A stretch of DNA of 64,000 nt from JAEVLT01 sp050496765 (GCF_050496765.1 NZ_JBNWEO010000005.1:1-64000), one strand, 5' to 3'; numbered from the stretch's first letter, positions 16,650 to 25,936 are shown. A program made the numbers and translations. Notes: generated by a model from the sequence alone, not told the origin.

Positions 16650-17532
16650 AACAATTGGCCGTCACGCACGAGAAAGTCTGAAAAGCATCAGCCGAAATGG
16701 CTGGATGACCTTTGCATCCGTAAGTGCTGTTACCGTTACGTTAATACTTGTCGGCGTCTTTTTCGTCATTATGATGAATCTCAACAAAGTGGCACAAACG
16801 ATTGAAGAGGATGTCGAAATCCGTGTCCATATCGATGTTGCTGCGAACAAGCAAGATGTGCAAACTTTACAGCAACAAATTAAGCAGCTTCCTGAAGTAA
16901 AATCAATCAAGTTTTCTTCCAAACAAGATGAATTGAAAAACTTAATTGATAGCCTTGGAAGCGAAGGAAAAGCGTTCAAGCTTTTCGAGCAAGATAATCC
17001 ATTGAACGATGTATTTATCGTAAAAACTAAAAATCCGACAGATACGATGAAAGCAGCAAAGAAAATTGAAAAAATGAACTTTGTCGCAAAGGTCAAATAT
17101 GGCCAAGGCCAAGTTGAAAAATTGTTTAAATTTATCAAGGCAAGCCGAAATGTTGGTGTTGTATTGATTATCGGTTTATTATTTACCGCTATTTTCCTCA
17201 TTTCAAACACGATTAAAATTACAATTATTGCGCGCAGGCGGGAAATTAAGATTATGAGACTAGTAGGCGCAACCAATTCGTTTATTCGCTGGCCATTTTT
17301 CCTTGAAGGTTTATGGCTTGGGATACTGGGGTCGATATTGCCAATTATACTGATATCGATTGCTTACTATAATGCTTATGCTTATATTGAGCCAAAGCTA
17401 AAAGGTAATTTTATTCAAGTTCTTCCTTATGAACCATTTATCTATCAAGTCAGTGTGTTGCTTGTTCTCATGGGTGCACTGATCGGTATTTGGGGAAGCG
17501 TCATGTCCGTCCGTAAATTCTTGAAAATCTAG
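16639..17532 (+). CDS. ftsX: Cell-division ABC transporter permease FtsX
   Basis: The 297-residue permease matches FtsX: an N-terminal cytoplasmic motif RHARESLKSISRNGWMTFAS, a first membrane helix, an extracellular domain of about 110 residues that contacts the hydrolase, and three more helices at the C-terminus (from VGVVLIIGLLFTAIFLISNT onward), with the cytoplasmic RRREIKIMRLVGATNSFI loop. In-frame starts exist upstream at 16558 and 16615, but ATG 16639 gives the family's usual N-terminus. The M23 hydrolase downstream is the likely partner. Confidence 0.95.
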   Translation: MKARTIGRHARESLKSISRNGWMTFASVSAVTVTLILVGVFFVIMMNLNKVAQTIEEDVEIRVHIDVAANKQDVQTLQQQIKQLPEVKSIKFSSKQDELKNLIDSLGSEGKAFKLFEQDNPLNDVFIVKTKNPTDTMKAAKKIEKMNFVAKVKYGQGQVEKLFKFIKASRNVGVVLIIGLLFTAIFLISNTIKITIIARRREIKIMRLVGATNSFIRWPFFLEGLWLGILGSILPIILISIAYYNAYAYIEPKLKGNFIQVLPYEPFIYQVSVLLVLMGALIGIWGSVMSVRKFLKI

Positions 17533-17535
17533 GGA

Positions 17536-17564
17536 TTTAGCTTGGGGGGTTGCCCCCTAGCTTT
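17536..17564 (+). terminator. Hairpin after ftsX
   Basis: AGCT-GGGG/CCCC-AGCT stem, short pyrimidine tail. It may attenuate rather than fully stop transcription into the M23 gene. Confidence 0.5.
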
Positions 17565-17641
17565 CTATCCTAATTACAATGTTTAATAGAAAAACGATTT
17601 GCCTATACATAGGTTTGGCAGTGGAAGGAGAAATCGGAAAA

Positions 17642-18934
17642 GTGAAGAAACCATTTATATCCCTCGCTTTTGCTACAACTGTCGGAATTGGCAGCATGCT
17701 TGGAGGTTTTACTTCCAAAGCGGAGGCGGAATCGCTCTCAAGTTTGAAAAAAAAGCAGGATGAAGTGAAGAGTCAACAGTCGAATATTAACTCGAGCATT
17801 AATGATGCTAATCAAAAGATTAGTAATTTACAAGGACAGCAGGCAGATGTTCAATCTGAAATGGAACGAATTGACCTGGCAATCGGCGATACAAACGCCA
17901 AAATCCGTGACAAATCGGCAAAAGTTGATGAAACAAAAGCACAAATTTCCAAATTGCAAGATGAAATAAAAGTTATTCAAGACCGCATCCAAAAACGAAA
18001 TCTTTTGCTAAAAGACCGTGCCCGAAACTATCAGGAAAACGGCGGAATGGTCAATTATCTTGATGTATTAATGGGTTCATCCAGTTTTAGTGATTTCGTG
18101 GACCGCGCCAGTGCGGTTGCAACGATTATGCAGGCCGATCAAGATATTTTAAAACAAGCAGAGGCAGACAAGCAGGAACTTGAGCAAAAACAAGCCCAAG
18201 TGAAAAAAGATCTTGCCAGCTTGCAAAAACTGCTAGATGATTTGCAAACAATGAATAATCAATTGAGCGCACAAAGAGCTGAAAAGGACAAGTTGTTAGC
18301 GTCCTTGCAAGTTCAGGAAAAACAAGTGACTGAGGAAAAAATGAGCATGCAGGAGCAGGCACAAGTTCTTGCTGCCCAAAATTCAGCGATCCAAAAGGCA
18401 ATAAAAGATGAGCAGGATCGCCAGGCGGAGCAAGCACGCCAAGCTGCAGCCGCAGCCGCCGCTGCAAAGAGTTCTTCGGGCGGAAACAGTACATCTTCCG
18501 CAGCGGCCGCACCGTCCGTATCGGCACCGCCTATTTCAGGAGGAGCCTTTACAAGACCGGCATCCGGAGTAATTAGTTCCACCTATGGTCCGCGCTGGGG
18601 GACTTTCCATTACGGCGTTGATTTTGCCAACAGCGGTTCCAATGTACCGATTGTGGCTGCCGCCGATGGCGTAGTCGTTACTTCGCATTATTCAAGCAGT
18701 TACGGAAATGTGGTATATATCGCCCATTCGATCAATGGCCAGGTTTATACGACCGTCTATGCTCATATGGAAAGAAGCTTGGTCAGCAACGGGCAGTCCG
18801 TCAGAAAAGGCCAGCAAATTGGTATTATGGGCAACACCGGCGAATCAACGGGTCAGCATTTGCACTTTGAATTGTACAAAGGCCCATGGGCGTACCATAG
18901 TGCCATCAACCCGGCAGGTATCGTGCCGTATTAA
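17642..18934 (+). CDS. Secreted coiled-coil murein hydrolase, M23 family (FtsEX partner)
   Basis: The 430-residue protein begins with a signal peptide cleaved near SKAEA-ES, continues with about 230 residues of coiled coil (LKKKQDEVKSQQSNINSSI to the Gln/Glu-rich segment), then an Ala/Ser-rich linker, and ends with an M23 endopeptidase domain. The zinc ligands are visible: H and D in FHYGVDFA, and the HLHFE motif. This EnvC/PcsB-like layout (coiled coil plus hydrolase) is what FtsEX activates in other bacteria, and adjacency to ftsX supports that role here; B. subtilis itself uses CwlO. GTG 17642 after GGAAGGAG is preferred to the upstream ATG 17579, which would disrupt the signal peptide. 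Confidence 0.88.
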   Translation: MKKPFISLAFATTVGIGSMLGGFTSKAEAESLSSLKKKQDEVKSQQSNINSSINDANQKISNLQGQQADVQSEMERIDLAIGDTNAKIRDKSAKVDETKAQISKLQDEIKVIQDRIQKRNLLLKDRARNYQENGGMVNYLDVLMGSSSFSDFVDRASAVATIMQADQDILKQAEADKQELEQKQAQVKKDLASLQKLLDDLQTMNNQLSAQRAEKDKLLASLQVQEKQVTEEKMSMQEQAQVLAAQNSAIQKAIKDEQDRQAEQARQAAAAAAAAKSSSGGNSTSSAAAAPSVSAPPISGGAFTRPASGVISSTYGPRWGTFHYGVDFANSGSNVPIVAAADGVVVTSHYSSSYGNVVYIAHSINGQVYTTVYAHMERSLVSNGQSVRKGQQIGIMGNTGESTGQHLHFELYKGPWAYHSAINPAGIVPY

Positions 18935-18950
18935 TAACAAATTTCAATAA

Positions 18951-18986
18951 ATAGAGGAGGCGATCGCTTCTTCTATTTTTTTTTTT
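18951..18986 (+). terminator. Terminator of the M23 hydrolase gene
   Basis: A 12-bp stem with G-T pairs around GCGATCGC, then ten T. Confidence 0.85.
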
Positions 18987-19174
18987 GAAACCGCTCGTCA
19001 GGCAATTCGGGATTTCGTGTACATAACCTGTCCCTTCCCTACATATATGTTAATAGACAAGCTTGAAACGAATTAATCTTGACCGGCAAGCATTTCACCG
19101 ATGCAGAAAGAGTGAGTCTTTTTACAAAACGCCGCTGGCTGGACATCAATATGTGAAAACAGAGGAGGATGGGG

Positions 19175-20635
19175 ATGAATCGGAAATGGATTGCCCTTTT
19201 GATGACCGGATCGCTGCTGACAGGAGCAGGCGGCACCTATGCCGGAATGCAGCTGCTCAACGGTAAAGAAAGCACCGCCCTGGAAAAGCTGCAGGCGACA
19301 AATCCCGGCACTGCCAACTTGCAGCAGAGCGATTCGGTTAATCTGGAAAAAGTAAACCAGGCTTACGATCTAATTTTAAGCCGGTATGTTGAAAAAGTGG
19401 ACCGCCAAAAGCTGGTGGAAGGTGCGGTACAAGGGATGCTTGCTGTATTGAAGGATCCTTATTCTGTTTATATGGACAAGGATACGGCGCAGCAATTCAC
19501 TCAGACTCTTGAATCCTCGTTCGAAGGAATCGGAGCTGAAGTTGGAATGGTCGATGGCAAAATCGTCATTGTTTCACCGTTTAAAAATTCACCCGCCGAA
19601 AAAGCGGGATTGAAAGCAAATGACCAAATTTTAAAAGTGAACGGAGAAAGTGTGGAAGGGTTGGATCTCAGCAAAGCAACGCTCAAGATTCGCGGCAAAA
19701 AAGGAACGACTGTTAAACTGGAGATTGCAAGAAAAGGACTAAAAGACCCGATGACCATATCGGTGAAACGGGGTGAAATTCCGTTGGAAACCGTTCATTC
19801 GGCCATAAAATATCAAAATGGCAAAAAGATTGGCTATATTGAGCTAACATCTTTTGCGGAGAAAACGGCTTCCGATTTCAAAAAGCAGTTAAAGGCACTT
19901 GAGGACGAAAACATTAAAGGACTGGTCCTTGATGTCCGCGGCAACCCAGGCGGCCTGCTCCCGAGTGTAGAAGAAATTTTAGGTGAGTTTGTGACAAAAG
20001 ATAAACCGCTGATTCAGATTGAAAATCGAAATGGTGAAAAACAACGTGTTTATTCAACACTGGCAAAGAAAAAAGAGTATCCGGTTGCAGTTCTTGTTGA
20101 TAAAGGAAGCGCATCTGCTTCGGAAATTTTAGCAGGGGCATTAAAAGAAGCGGAAGGATATCCGCTAGTTGGGGAAAAAACGTTTGGCAAAGGGACGGTA
20201 CAGCAGGCGGTTCCAATGGGTGATGGCAGCAATATTAAATTGACACTGTTTAAGTGGCTTACACCAGATGGCCATTGGATCCATAAGAAAGGGATTCAGC
20301 CGGATGTTCCAGTGAAACAGCCAGCAATTTTTCAGACGCATCCACTGCAAGTGGATAAGCCGCTTGAGAAGGATATGAACAATGAGCAAGTGAAAAATGC
20401 TCAGGAAATTTTAAAGGGTCTCGGCTATGTTCCAGGACGGACAGATGGCTATTTCAGCACAGAAACTGCCGGTGCAGTAAAAGCATTCCAGCAGGAAAAG
20501 AATCTTGATGTTACCGGAAAAATTGATGCCAAAACGGCAGCGCTGTTGGAAGAAGCCGCAATGAATGCAATGAAGAAAGAAACGAATGATTTGCAGTTGC
20601 GCATTGCCTTGCAGCTCGTGGCCAATCAGGAGTGA
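19175..20635 (+). CDS. ctpB: Carboxy-terminal processing protease CtpB (S41)
   Basis: The 486-residue protease has a signal anchor (residues 5-25), a helical cap, a PDZ domain (about 100-180: SFEGIGAEVGMVDGKI, SPAEKAGLKANDQIL), the S41 serine protease core with the nucleophile in GSASASEILAGAL and the base in EKTFGKGTVQQ, and a C-terminal peptidoglycan-binding-1 domain (VKNAQEILKGLGY). The B. subtilis homologue cleaves SpoIVFA in the intermembrane space during sporulation, helping activate SigK. An ATG at 19169 directly abuts the AGGAGG and cannot be used; ATG 19175 is correctly spaced. This is one of the signs of a spore former. Confidence 0.95.
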   Translation: MNRKWIALLMTGSLLTGAGGTYAGMQLLNGKESTALEKLQATNPGTANLQQSDSVNLEKVNQAYDLILSRYVEKVDRQKLVEGAVQGMLAVLKDPYSVYMDKDTAQQFTQTLESSFEGIGAEVGMVDGKIVIVSPFKNSPAEKAGLKANDQILKVNGESVEGLDLSKATLKIRGKKGTTVKLEIARKGLKDPMTISVKRGEIPLETVHSAIKYQNGKKIGYIELTSFAEKTASDFKKQLKALEDENIKGLVLDVRGNPGGLLPSVEEILGEFVTKDKPLIQIENRNGEKQRVYSTLAKKKEYPVAVLVDKGSASASEILAGALKEAEGYPLVGEKTFGKGTVQQAVPMGDGSNIKLTLFKWLTPDGHWIHKKGIQPDVPVKQPAIFQTHPLQVDKPLEKDMNNEQVKNAQEILKGLGYVPGRTDGYFSTETAGAVKAFQQEKNLDVTGKIDAKTAALLEEAAMNAMKKETNDLQLRIALQLVANQE

Positions 20636-20868
20636 TGTAGATGGATGGACAAGGGGAGAAAACCTTGTCCATTTTTGCGGTTTGGCGGAACACATTCCGG
20701 CTCGGTGGAATAACCGATTGTAGATGGCATCATCCTGTCACAGGGTGGAATTTTAACCGATAAGTCTGCTCAATCCTTTCTATTTTTCAAAAAACTAGTA
20801 ATAGGTTTTATAGCGGCAATTTGATAAAATAGATAGAAAAGAGATGAAGTTAAGGGTTGGGGTGAGAT

Positions 20869-22062
20869 GTGGTGCAAATTTGGATCATTGAGGTGTTAAA
20901 AGGAATCGGAAAATTCTTTCTTCACCCTGTTTTCTATTACCTTGTTTTTCTGGCTGGTATTTTAGGCGTCCTTCGAGTGAAACGGGAGCGGAAAAACTTC
21001 CATGTCCGTGCATTCAATGCCTATTTTGAATTGCGGCAATTGTTTCCGCTCGGAATTCTTGTTGGACTGATTCTATCCATTATTGTCATTGGAGCAGGAG
21101 TAACTGTTCCGTTTGCGGCCATCCTTCTCATTGCTGCCTTTACTTTTTTGTGGAGCTTAACGATGAATGTCCGACTGATGGGGCCTGCCTATACGGTGGG
21201 TGGGGCTTTTTTTACCCTTGTGGCAGCAGCCGGAAACAACTGGCCGATACCGCTATTTCAACGGGACTTTCAAGCATTGGATGAAAAAATTTATCCTTCT
21301 GTGGCTGTTTTGCTAACCATCCTGCTGATTGCGGAAGGGGTTCTGATTTTAAAAAACGGCAGTTTCGGCACTTCGCCAAAACTGGTTCGCAGCAAGCGCG
21401 GCCAGCGAGTAGGGATTCATGAAGTAAAGCGCCTATGGCTTTTGCCGATTTTCATGCTTGTGCCAGGCGACGCTCTCCACCTGCCATTTCCATGGTGGCC
21501 GGTTTTCCACATGGGTGCAGAAAACTTCGGCCTTTTGCTTGTGCCATTTGCTGTCGGATTCCAGCAGCAAATCCAAGGTATGCTGCCAAAAGAGGCTATC
21601 AGCATGCTTGGCAAACGTATCATTGCTCTCGGGATTTTTACGACGCTTGCAGCAGCTGCCGGTTATTGGTATCCGCTTGCATCGATTGCTGCAGTCGCTT
21701 TGGCCATTATCGGCCGCGAACTGTTAACGCTGATTCAGCGTATTCAAGACGAAGGCCTGCCGTTTTATTTTTCGAAAAAAAATAATGGTTTACTGATTCT
21801 CGGAATTATACCTGGTTCACCTGCTGATAAAATGGCGCTTGAGGTTGGCGAACTCATTACGAAAGCGAATGGACACACTGTGCATGATCCAGTTGCCTTT
21901 TACGAGGCATTGCAAAAAAACCGTGCTCATTGCAAGTTGGAAGTGATCGATACAAATGGGGAGGTCCGCTTTGTCCAGCGGGCGCTTTACGAAGGCGACC
22001 ACCATGAACTTGGCATTTTGTTCGTTCAGGACGAGAAAGATTATGGAGAGAAGATTGGGTAG
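20869..22062 (+). CDS. minJ: Division-site topology protein MinJ (PDZ membrane protein)
   Basis: The 397-residue product equals B. subtilis MinJ in length and layout: about eight hydrophobic helices from residue 12 to 300 (starting FFLHPVFYYLVFLAGILG), then a C-terminal PDZ domain (NNGLLILGIIPGSPADKMALEVGELITKANG). MinJ bridges DivIVA and MinD, placing the Min inhibitor at poles and septa. It starts with GTG after GGGGTGAG. The position right after ctpB is conserved. A good terminator follows the gene. Confidence 0.9.
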   Translation: MVQIWIIEVLKGIGKFFLHPVFYYLVFLAGILGVLRVKRERKNFHVRAFNAYFELRQLFPLGILVGLILSIIVIGAGVTVPFAAILLIAAFTFLWSLTMNVRLMGPAYTVGGAFFTLVAAAGNNWPIPLFQRDFQALDEKIYPSVAVLLTILLIAEGVLILKNGSFGTSPKLVRSKRGQRVGIHEVKRLWLLPIFMLVPGDALHLPFPWWPVFHMGAENFGLLLVPFAVGFQQQIQGMLPKEAISMLGKRIIALGIFTTLAAAAGYWYPLASIAAVALAIIGRELLTLIQRIQDEGLPFYFSKKNNGLLILGIIPGSPADKMALEVGELITKANGHTVHDPVAFYEALQKNRAHCKLEVIDTNGEVRFVQRALYEGDHHELGILFVQDEKDYGEKIG

Positions 22063-22111
22063 TTTTTGTGATTATTCATAATTAGTTAGAATCATGTGGA
22101 AAATATAAAAA

Positions 22112-22149
22112 ATAACGCCTTGAAGGTATTCTTTAAGGCGTTATTTTTA
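22112..22149 (+). terminator. Terminator of minJ
   Basis: AATAACGCCTT/AAGGCGTTATT stem followed by TTTTAT. Confidence 0.85.
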
Positions 22150-22158
22150 TATAAGGGA

Positions 22159-22512
22159 ATGGTGGTTGGTGACATGACTAAGAATCAAAAATTATTAATA
22201 ACTCCAAAGCCATTTGCAGACGAAAGCTTGGCTGGATACTTATTGAGGTTAACTGTAGCAAATTTTTATGAAAAAGTTAGCCATATCTATCTTTTGTAAT
22301 ACTTGTAGGAAATTGTAAAATGGAGAAGTGAAAACGGAAATTTATTAAATTCATTTATTGATAATATGGAGAGATTAAGTGGACTCATAAGCTACTCTTT
22401 AGATGACTTGATAAGATTAATATTTACTTCCAATTATGTAAATTCTCCCTTTTGCCAGTACAGCAATAAACCGGTTCCAATTTTTAAATTTAATAGTCAA
22501 GTAATTGGCTGA
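22159..22512 (+). pseudogene. Decayed TniQ-like gene fragment
   Basis: The start reads as the N-terminus of a TniQ-domain protein: LITPKPFADESLAGYLLRLT followed by an aromatic stretch. The frame stops at 22299; coding-like sequence resumes in another frame at about 22320 (NLLNSFIDNMERLSGLISYS and onward, containing a SLDDLIRLIF helix) and ends at TGA 22510. TniQ proteins are target-selection partners of Tn7- and Tn5053-like transposons. No tnsB, tnsC or similar gene lies nearby, so this is a relic. ATG 22159 or 22174 would be the original start. Confidence 0.55.
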
Positions 22513-22567
22513 TGGTACCAGATCAATCCTATTTAAAGAAATTACAAATTTAACAAAATCAAATAAA

Positions 22568-22606
22568 AAACAAGGCTCTTTTTCTAAAAAAGCAGCCTTG
22601 TTTCCT
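22568..22606 (-). terminator. Terminator of the ABC transporter operon
   Basis: On the minus strand AAACAAGGCT/AGCCTTGTTT stem ends in TTTTTTATTTG. Confidence 0.8.
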
Positions 22607-22618
22607 GATTCCCCTAAA

Positions 22619-23431
22619 TTATAATGGCAAATCTCTCTTTTTAAATGTCAAAATACTTATGATAAATGCAATGAGGCCAATGGCAAATAGAATAACACAG
22701 TCCTGTATGAGATTTCCTTTGCCCACTACAACTTCAGAAGGTTTATATAATGTAAAAAGAGTAAAATTTTTTAACCAGTCCACTTTGTCACTAATTTTTC
22801 TAATGAAATCCAAGCTAAAGAAACCAAAAATAATCATCCCTGAAATTCCAAGGCCCTTCTTTTCATCATTAGATAGGGACGAAACCAAAAATGAAATTCC
22901 TCCTAATGCAAAGAACAGGGCAAAAGCTGCTACATTCAACTGAATAAATCGCTCTACATGAAAAGAACTAGTGTCATCAGCAAAAATACGAACACCAACA
23001 ATACCAAAAATGGTTGTAATAGCCGAAATTAAAAATAATCCTGTTATGAAAACACTTGCTTGTGTAAATGCAACCTTTCCTCTTGTCGTTGGAGTAGATA
23101 ATAAATATGCCATCGATCCTTGGTTCACCAATTTCGCCATTAATTGTATAGGCACTGTGACACAAAAAATGGAAACGATTAAAGTAAATAATACTCCATA
23201 AAATTCACCTGACATAAACGATTCGAAGCTTCCGAAACCATTTTGCAAATTAAAAGCCTTAGTCATTCCAGCCGGCATTACTTTTAACAAATCGTTTAAG
23301 GGTTTGGCTGTTTTTTCCATACTTGGATAAATCCATACGACAATTAAGATATAAAAAGCAGCACCAATGGCGTAATTCATCACTCCTTTTATATTCACTT
23401 TCATCATCTGTTTATAGAGTGATAAATTCAT
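22619..23431 (-). CDS. ABC transporter permease (ABC-2 type)
   Basis: The 270-residue membrane protein has about six hydrophobic helices: one near the N-terminus (NYAIGAAFYILIVVWIY), a long extracytoplasmic loop of 60 residues, and five more from FYGVLFTLIVSIFCVTV to the C-terminus. This is the ABC-2 permease pattern. It overlaps the ATPase gene by four bases and has GGGGG before the ATG, so the two make one exporter. The substrate is unknown; drugs or peptides are common for this type with a TetR regulator next door. Confidence 0.85.
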   Translation of the reverse strand: MNLSLYKQMMKVNIKGVMNYAIGAAFYILIVVWIYPSMEKTAKPLNDLLKVMPAGMTKAFNLQNGFGSFESFMSGEFYGVLFTLIVSIFCVTVPIQLMAKLVNQGSMAYLLSTPTTRGKVAFTQASVFITGLFLISAITTIFGIVGVRIFADDTSSFHVERFIQLNVAAFALFFALGGISFLVSSLSNDEKKGLGISGMIIFGFFSLDFIRKISDKVDWLKNFTLFTLYKPSEVVVGKGNLIQDCVILFAIGLIAFIISILTFKKRDLPL

Positions 23432-24315
23432 TTTGAAGCCCCCATTCTATCATAATAATTCATAAAGATTTCCTCTAAGTTTTGTGTAAAGATATCAATG
23501 TTCCGTACGTGATATTTTGCGGTTTCTTCTATAAAAGCATCATAATTCCCTTGGATCGACACCCTCACTCGATTTCCTTCATAAGACTCAATTTGCAGAT
23601 TAGATTTCAAGAACGCTTTCACATCTGATTGGTTTTGAAATGTCACTTCAAAGAGCTTTCTCTGCATGGATTGTAGCTCGTGTATATCCTTTACCGCAAT
23701 GACCACTCCATCCTTAATAATTGCCGCCCGGTCACATGTCCTTTCAATTTCAGGGAAACTATGTGAAGACATTAAAAATGTTTTTCCTTTTGCCTTTTCT
23801 TCGAGGACAAGTTCAATAAATACTTTTTGCATTAACGGATCCAAACCAGATGTTGGCTCATCTAAAATAATGACTTCAGGGTCATGCATAAAGGCTGCCA
23901 CGATTCCTACCTTTTGTTTCATTCCTTTTGACATCTTTCGAATGGGGGTGTTGACATCAAATTGAAATCGTTCAATTAATTCATCTCGTTTTGCGAAACC
24001 TTTTGCTCCTTGCATTTCTGTCATAAAGTCCAAAAAACTTTTTCCGGTCATTCCTTCAATAAAAGCAATTTCACCCGGCAAATAACCAATATATTTTTGT
24101 GCTTCTCCTTGTTTTGTCCATGTATCTAATCCATCAATTTTGACAAATCCACTCTCAGGTTTCATAAACCCCATGATATGGCGAATAGTCGTGGATTTTC
24201 CAGCCCCATTAGGTCCCAGAAAGCCGAAGACTTCCCCCTTCTTTATTGAAAAAGTAACATCAAAGATCCCTTTTCCATTTTTAAATTTTTTTGTTAAATG
24301 TTGAACCTCCAGCAT
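23428..24315 (-). CDS. ABC transporter ATPase
   Basis: The 295-residue ATPase has Walker A GPNGAGKST near residue 34, a degenerate ABC signature MSKGMKQK near 128, Walker B VIILDEPTSGLD and the switch histidine in SSHSFPEIE. The C-terminal 70 residues form the extra domain common in ABC-2 exporter ATPases. It is preceded by GGAGGTG and translated divergently from the TetR gene. The 13-bp inverted repeat directly upstream is the likely operator. Confidence 0.9.
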   Translation of the reverse strand: MLEVQHLTKKFKNGKGIFDVTFSIKKGEVFGFLGPNGAGKSTTIRHIMGFMKPESGFVKIDGLDTWTKQGEAQKYIGYLPGEIAFIEGMTGKSFLDFMTEMQGAKGFAKRDELIERFQFDVNTPIRKMSKGMKQKVGIVAAFMHDPEVIILDEPTSGLDPLMQKVFIELVLEEKAKGKTFLMSSHSFPEIERTCDRAAIIKDGVVIAVKDIHELQSMQRKLFEVTFQNQSDVKAFLKSNLQIESYEGNRVRVSIQGNYDAFIEETAKYHVRNIDIFTQNLEEIFMNYYDRMGASK

Positions 24316-24328
24316 TTTTCCACCTCCA

Positions 24329-24366
24329 AAATTATGAAATATTTATCTTTTCTTATTTCATAATTT
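24329..24366. promoter_or_regulatory. Candidate TetR operator
   Basis: Perfect 13-bp arms (AAATTATGAAATA, 24329-24341, and its complement at 24354-24366) with a 12-base spacer sit 14 bases upstream of the ATPase start. Related half sites (GATGAAATA, TAATTTCAT) recur near the TetR gene's own -10. Binding here would cover the exporter promoter. Confidence 0.6.
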
Positions 24367-24416
24367 ATATTACGTTTGGGCATAACTATTGTCAATAGAA
24401 TGATGAAATATCTTTG

Positions 24417-24425
24417 TGTTATAAT
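24417..24425 (+). promoter_or_regulatory. Extended -10 promoter of the TetR gene
   Basis: TGTTATAAT, a perfect TGn-extended -10, followed by the repeated TTTCAT half site. Confidence 0.55.
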
Positions 24426-24460
24426 TTCATTATTAATAAATTGCATGTAGGATGATGAAA

Positions 24461-25051
24461 ATGAATGGTTTTGAAAGACGAGCCTTCCAAATAAAAGGAA
24501 ATATTATCCAAACAACATTAGAAATGCTCAAAACATGGGATTCTAGTAAAATTCGAATAGCGGACATTGCCAAAACTGCTAATGTCTCTCAGGTTACCAT
24601 TTACAATTATTTTGGAAATAAAGAAGCTTTGTTACGAGAGGCCGTAAAGAAATATATTGAAGACTCATTTAATGATTTTTTAGAAAATATGAACGGGGAT
24701 TATACTTTTAAAGAAAAAATTGAATCCATCATCTTACAAGAAAGAGAATCCTCACTAAGCTCTTTAACTCCTTTTTTTATGCGGCTTGTTAAAGAAGATC
24801 AAGAAATCGCTCAATTTATGGAAAAAGAGTACAATGAGAGGATTCTCCCGGCCTTCCTTCAATTAATTGAAGAAGGGAGAAAAAATGGGAAAATTTCAGA
24901 TAAGATTTCAAACGAAGGTCTTTTTGTTTTTATTAATTTCAGTATGAAGTATACCAATGAGCTTTACGATTCAATTCAGCAAACTGGGAACATGAATTTA
25001 ATGAATGAAATGCTCCATATTTTTTTATACGGAATTTGTGGGAAAGAATAG
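24461..25051 (+). CDS. TetR/AcrR family transcriptional regulator
   Basis: The 196-residue protein has an N-terminal TetR helix-turn-helix (IRIADIAKTANVSQVTIYNYFGNKEAL, about residues 30-57, written here only as its landmarks IADIAKTANVS and IYNYFGNKEAL) and a helical ligand-binding domain. It is divergent from the ABC exporter genes and probably represses them and itself through the inverted repeats between the two. ATG codons also occur at 24452 and 24455, but AGG at 24449-24451 is properly spaced only for ATG 24461. Confidence 0.85.
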   Translation: MNGFERRAFQIKGNIIQTTLEMLKTWDSSKIRIADIAKTANVSQVTIYNYFGNKEALLREAVKKYIEDSFNDFLENMNGDYTFKEKIESIILQERESSLSSLTPFFMRLVKEDQEIAQFMEKEYNERILPAFLQLIEEGRKNGKISDKISNEGLFVFINFSMKYTNELYDSIQQTGNMNLMNEMLHIFLYGICGKE

Positions 25052-25109
25052 GATCCTCAACTGAAATTGCGTTTTTGTGCTGTCTTATTATGTGCTTCTC
25101 AGGATTATA

Positions 25110-25407
25110 CGGCTACGTCAATTGATGTATGGAATCATGGGGCAAAGGGGTCTATAAGAAGATTATCGAGCTGGATAAGATCGTCTATACTGATTACTTT
25201 TCGGATGCCGAAGGGAATTTGAATGATTCCATGCCGTCCACCGAAATCACATTGGATTTCATCGATTTGGGTGGAAAAACAAAGCTGATTAACCGTGCTG
25301 AATATGTTTCTGAAGAGGCTCTCAACACCGTCATGGACATGGGCATGCTGCAGGGAATCACTGAAACTTGGGATCGTTTGAGCGAGCTAGTGGAGTCGCT
25401 GAAGTAG
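25110..25407 (+). pseudogene. 3' fragment of an SRPBCC/AHSA1-type gene
   Basis: The open frame from 25129 reads as the second half of an AHSA1-like START-domain protein: a GVYKKIIELDKIVYTDYFSDAEG strand pair, EITLDFIDLGGKTKLI, then the closing helix with EMG-like MDMGMLQGITETWDRLSEL. The usual N-terminal 70 residues and a ribosome site are missing, so it is a truncated relic. Confidence 0.6.
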
Positions 25408-25445
25408 ATTTTCCGTAATGCTCTGCGCTCCGCATAACAGGAATA

Positions 25446-25491
25446 AAAAATAGGGTATGAGAACCATTGCGATTCTGTACCCTATTTTGTT
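25446..25491. terminator. Bidirectional terminator
   Basis: AAAATAGGGTA/TACCCTATTTT stem with an inner AGAA/TTCT pair serves both the fragment upstream and the VOC gene on the minus strand. Confidence 0.75.
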
Positions 25492-25498
25492 CTGATAT

Positions 25499-25936
25499 TT
25501 ACTTGATTTTCTCCGCCAACTCTAAAATAATTCCCTCTGGGCCACGAACGTAACATAACTTATACCTTTCTTCATATTGCTGGATCTCACTAAAGATTTC
25601 CGTACCCCTCTTTTTCAATTTTTCAACAATGGCTTCAATATCTTCAACAGCAAAGCAAATATGTCGGATCCCCAGCGTATTTGCTAAAGGTTGCTGAATA
25701 ACTTTTTCATCTGACGGCGAATAAAATTTGACTAGCTCTATCCATACTTGACCATCTGGCATCCCCAAGCCTACACATGCCGTTTTAACATCATTAAGCC
25801 CAACAATTCTGTCCAACTGTTCTCCAGCCAATTCCCATTCCGCCTGCACTTCAAGTCCTAACTCAAGAAAAAACGCTTTAGCCTCTAAAAGATCATTTAC
25901 GTTTATACTCACATGATCGATTCTATTGATCTTCAT
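25499..25936 (-). CDS. VOC (glyoxalase/epimerase) family protein
   Basis: The 145-residue protein has two beta-alpha-beta-beta-beta modules. Likely metal ligands are His near residue 8 (RIDHVSINV), His near 88 (GIRHICFAV) and Glu near 140 (IILELAEK). The pattern is nearest to methylmalonyl-CoA epimerases and bleomycin-resistance-like proteins, but no propionate genes are nearby, so the substrate is open. AGGAGG precedes the ATG. It is a single-gene unit. Confidence 0.8.
   Translation of the reverse strand: MKINRIDHVSINVNDLLEAKAFFLELGLEVQAEWELAGEQLDRIVGLNDVKTACVGLGMPDGQVWIELVKFYSPSDEKVIQQPLANTLGIRHICFAVEDIEAIVEKLKKRGTEIFSEIQQYEERYKLCYVRGPEGIILELAEKIK

Noticed and set aside
22096..22158. Longer start for the TniQ fragment at 22096
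   Set aside because: That start lies upstream of and inside the minJ terminator hairpin; it has no ribosome site.
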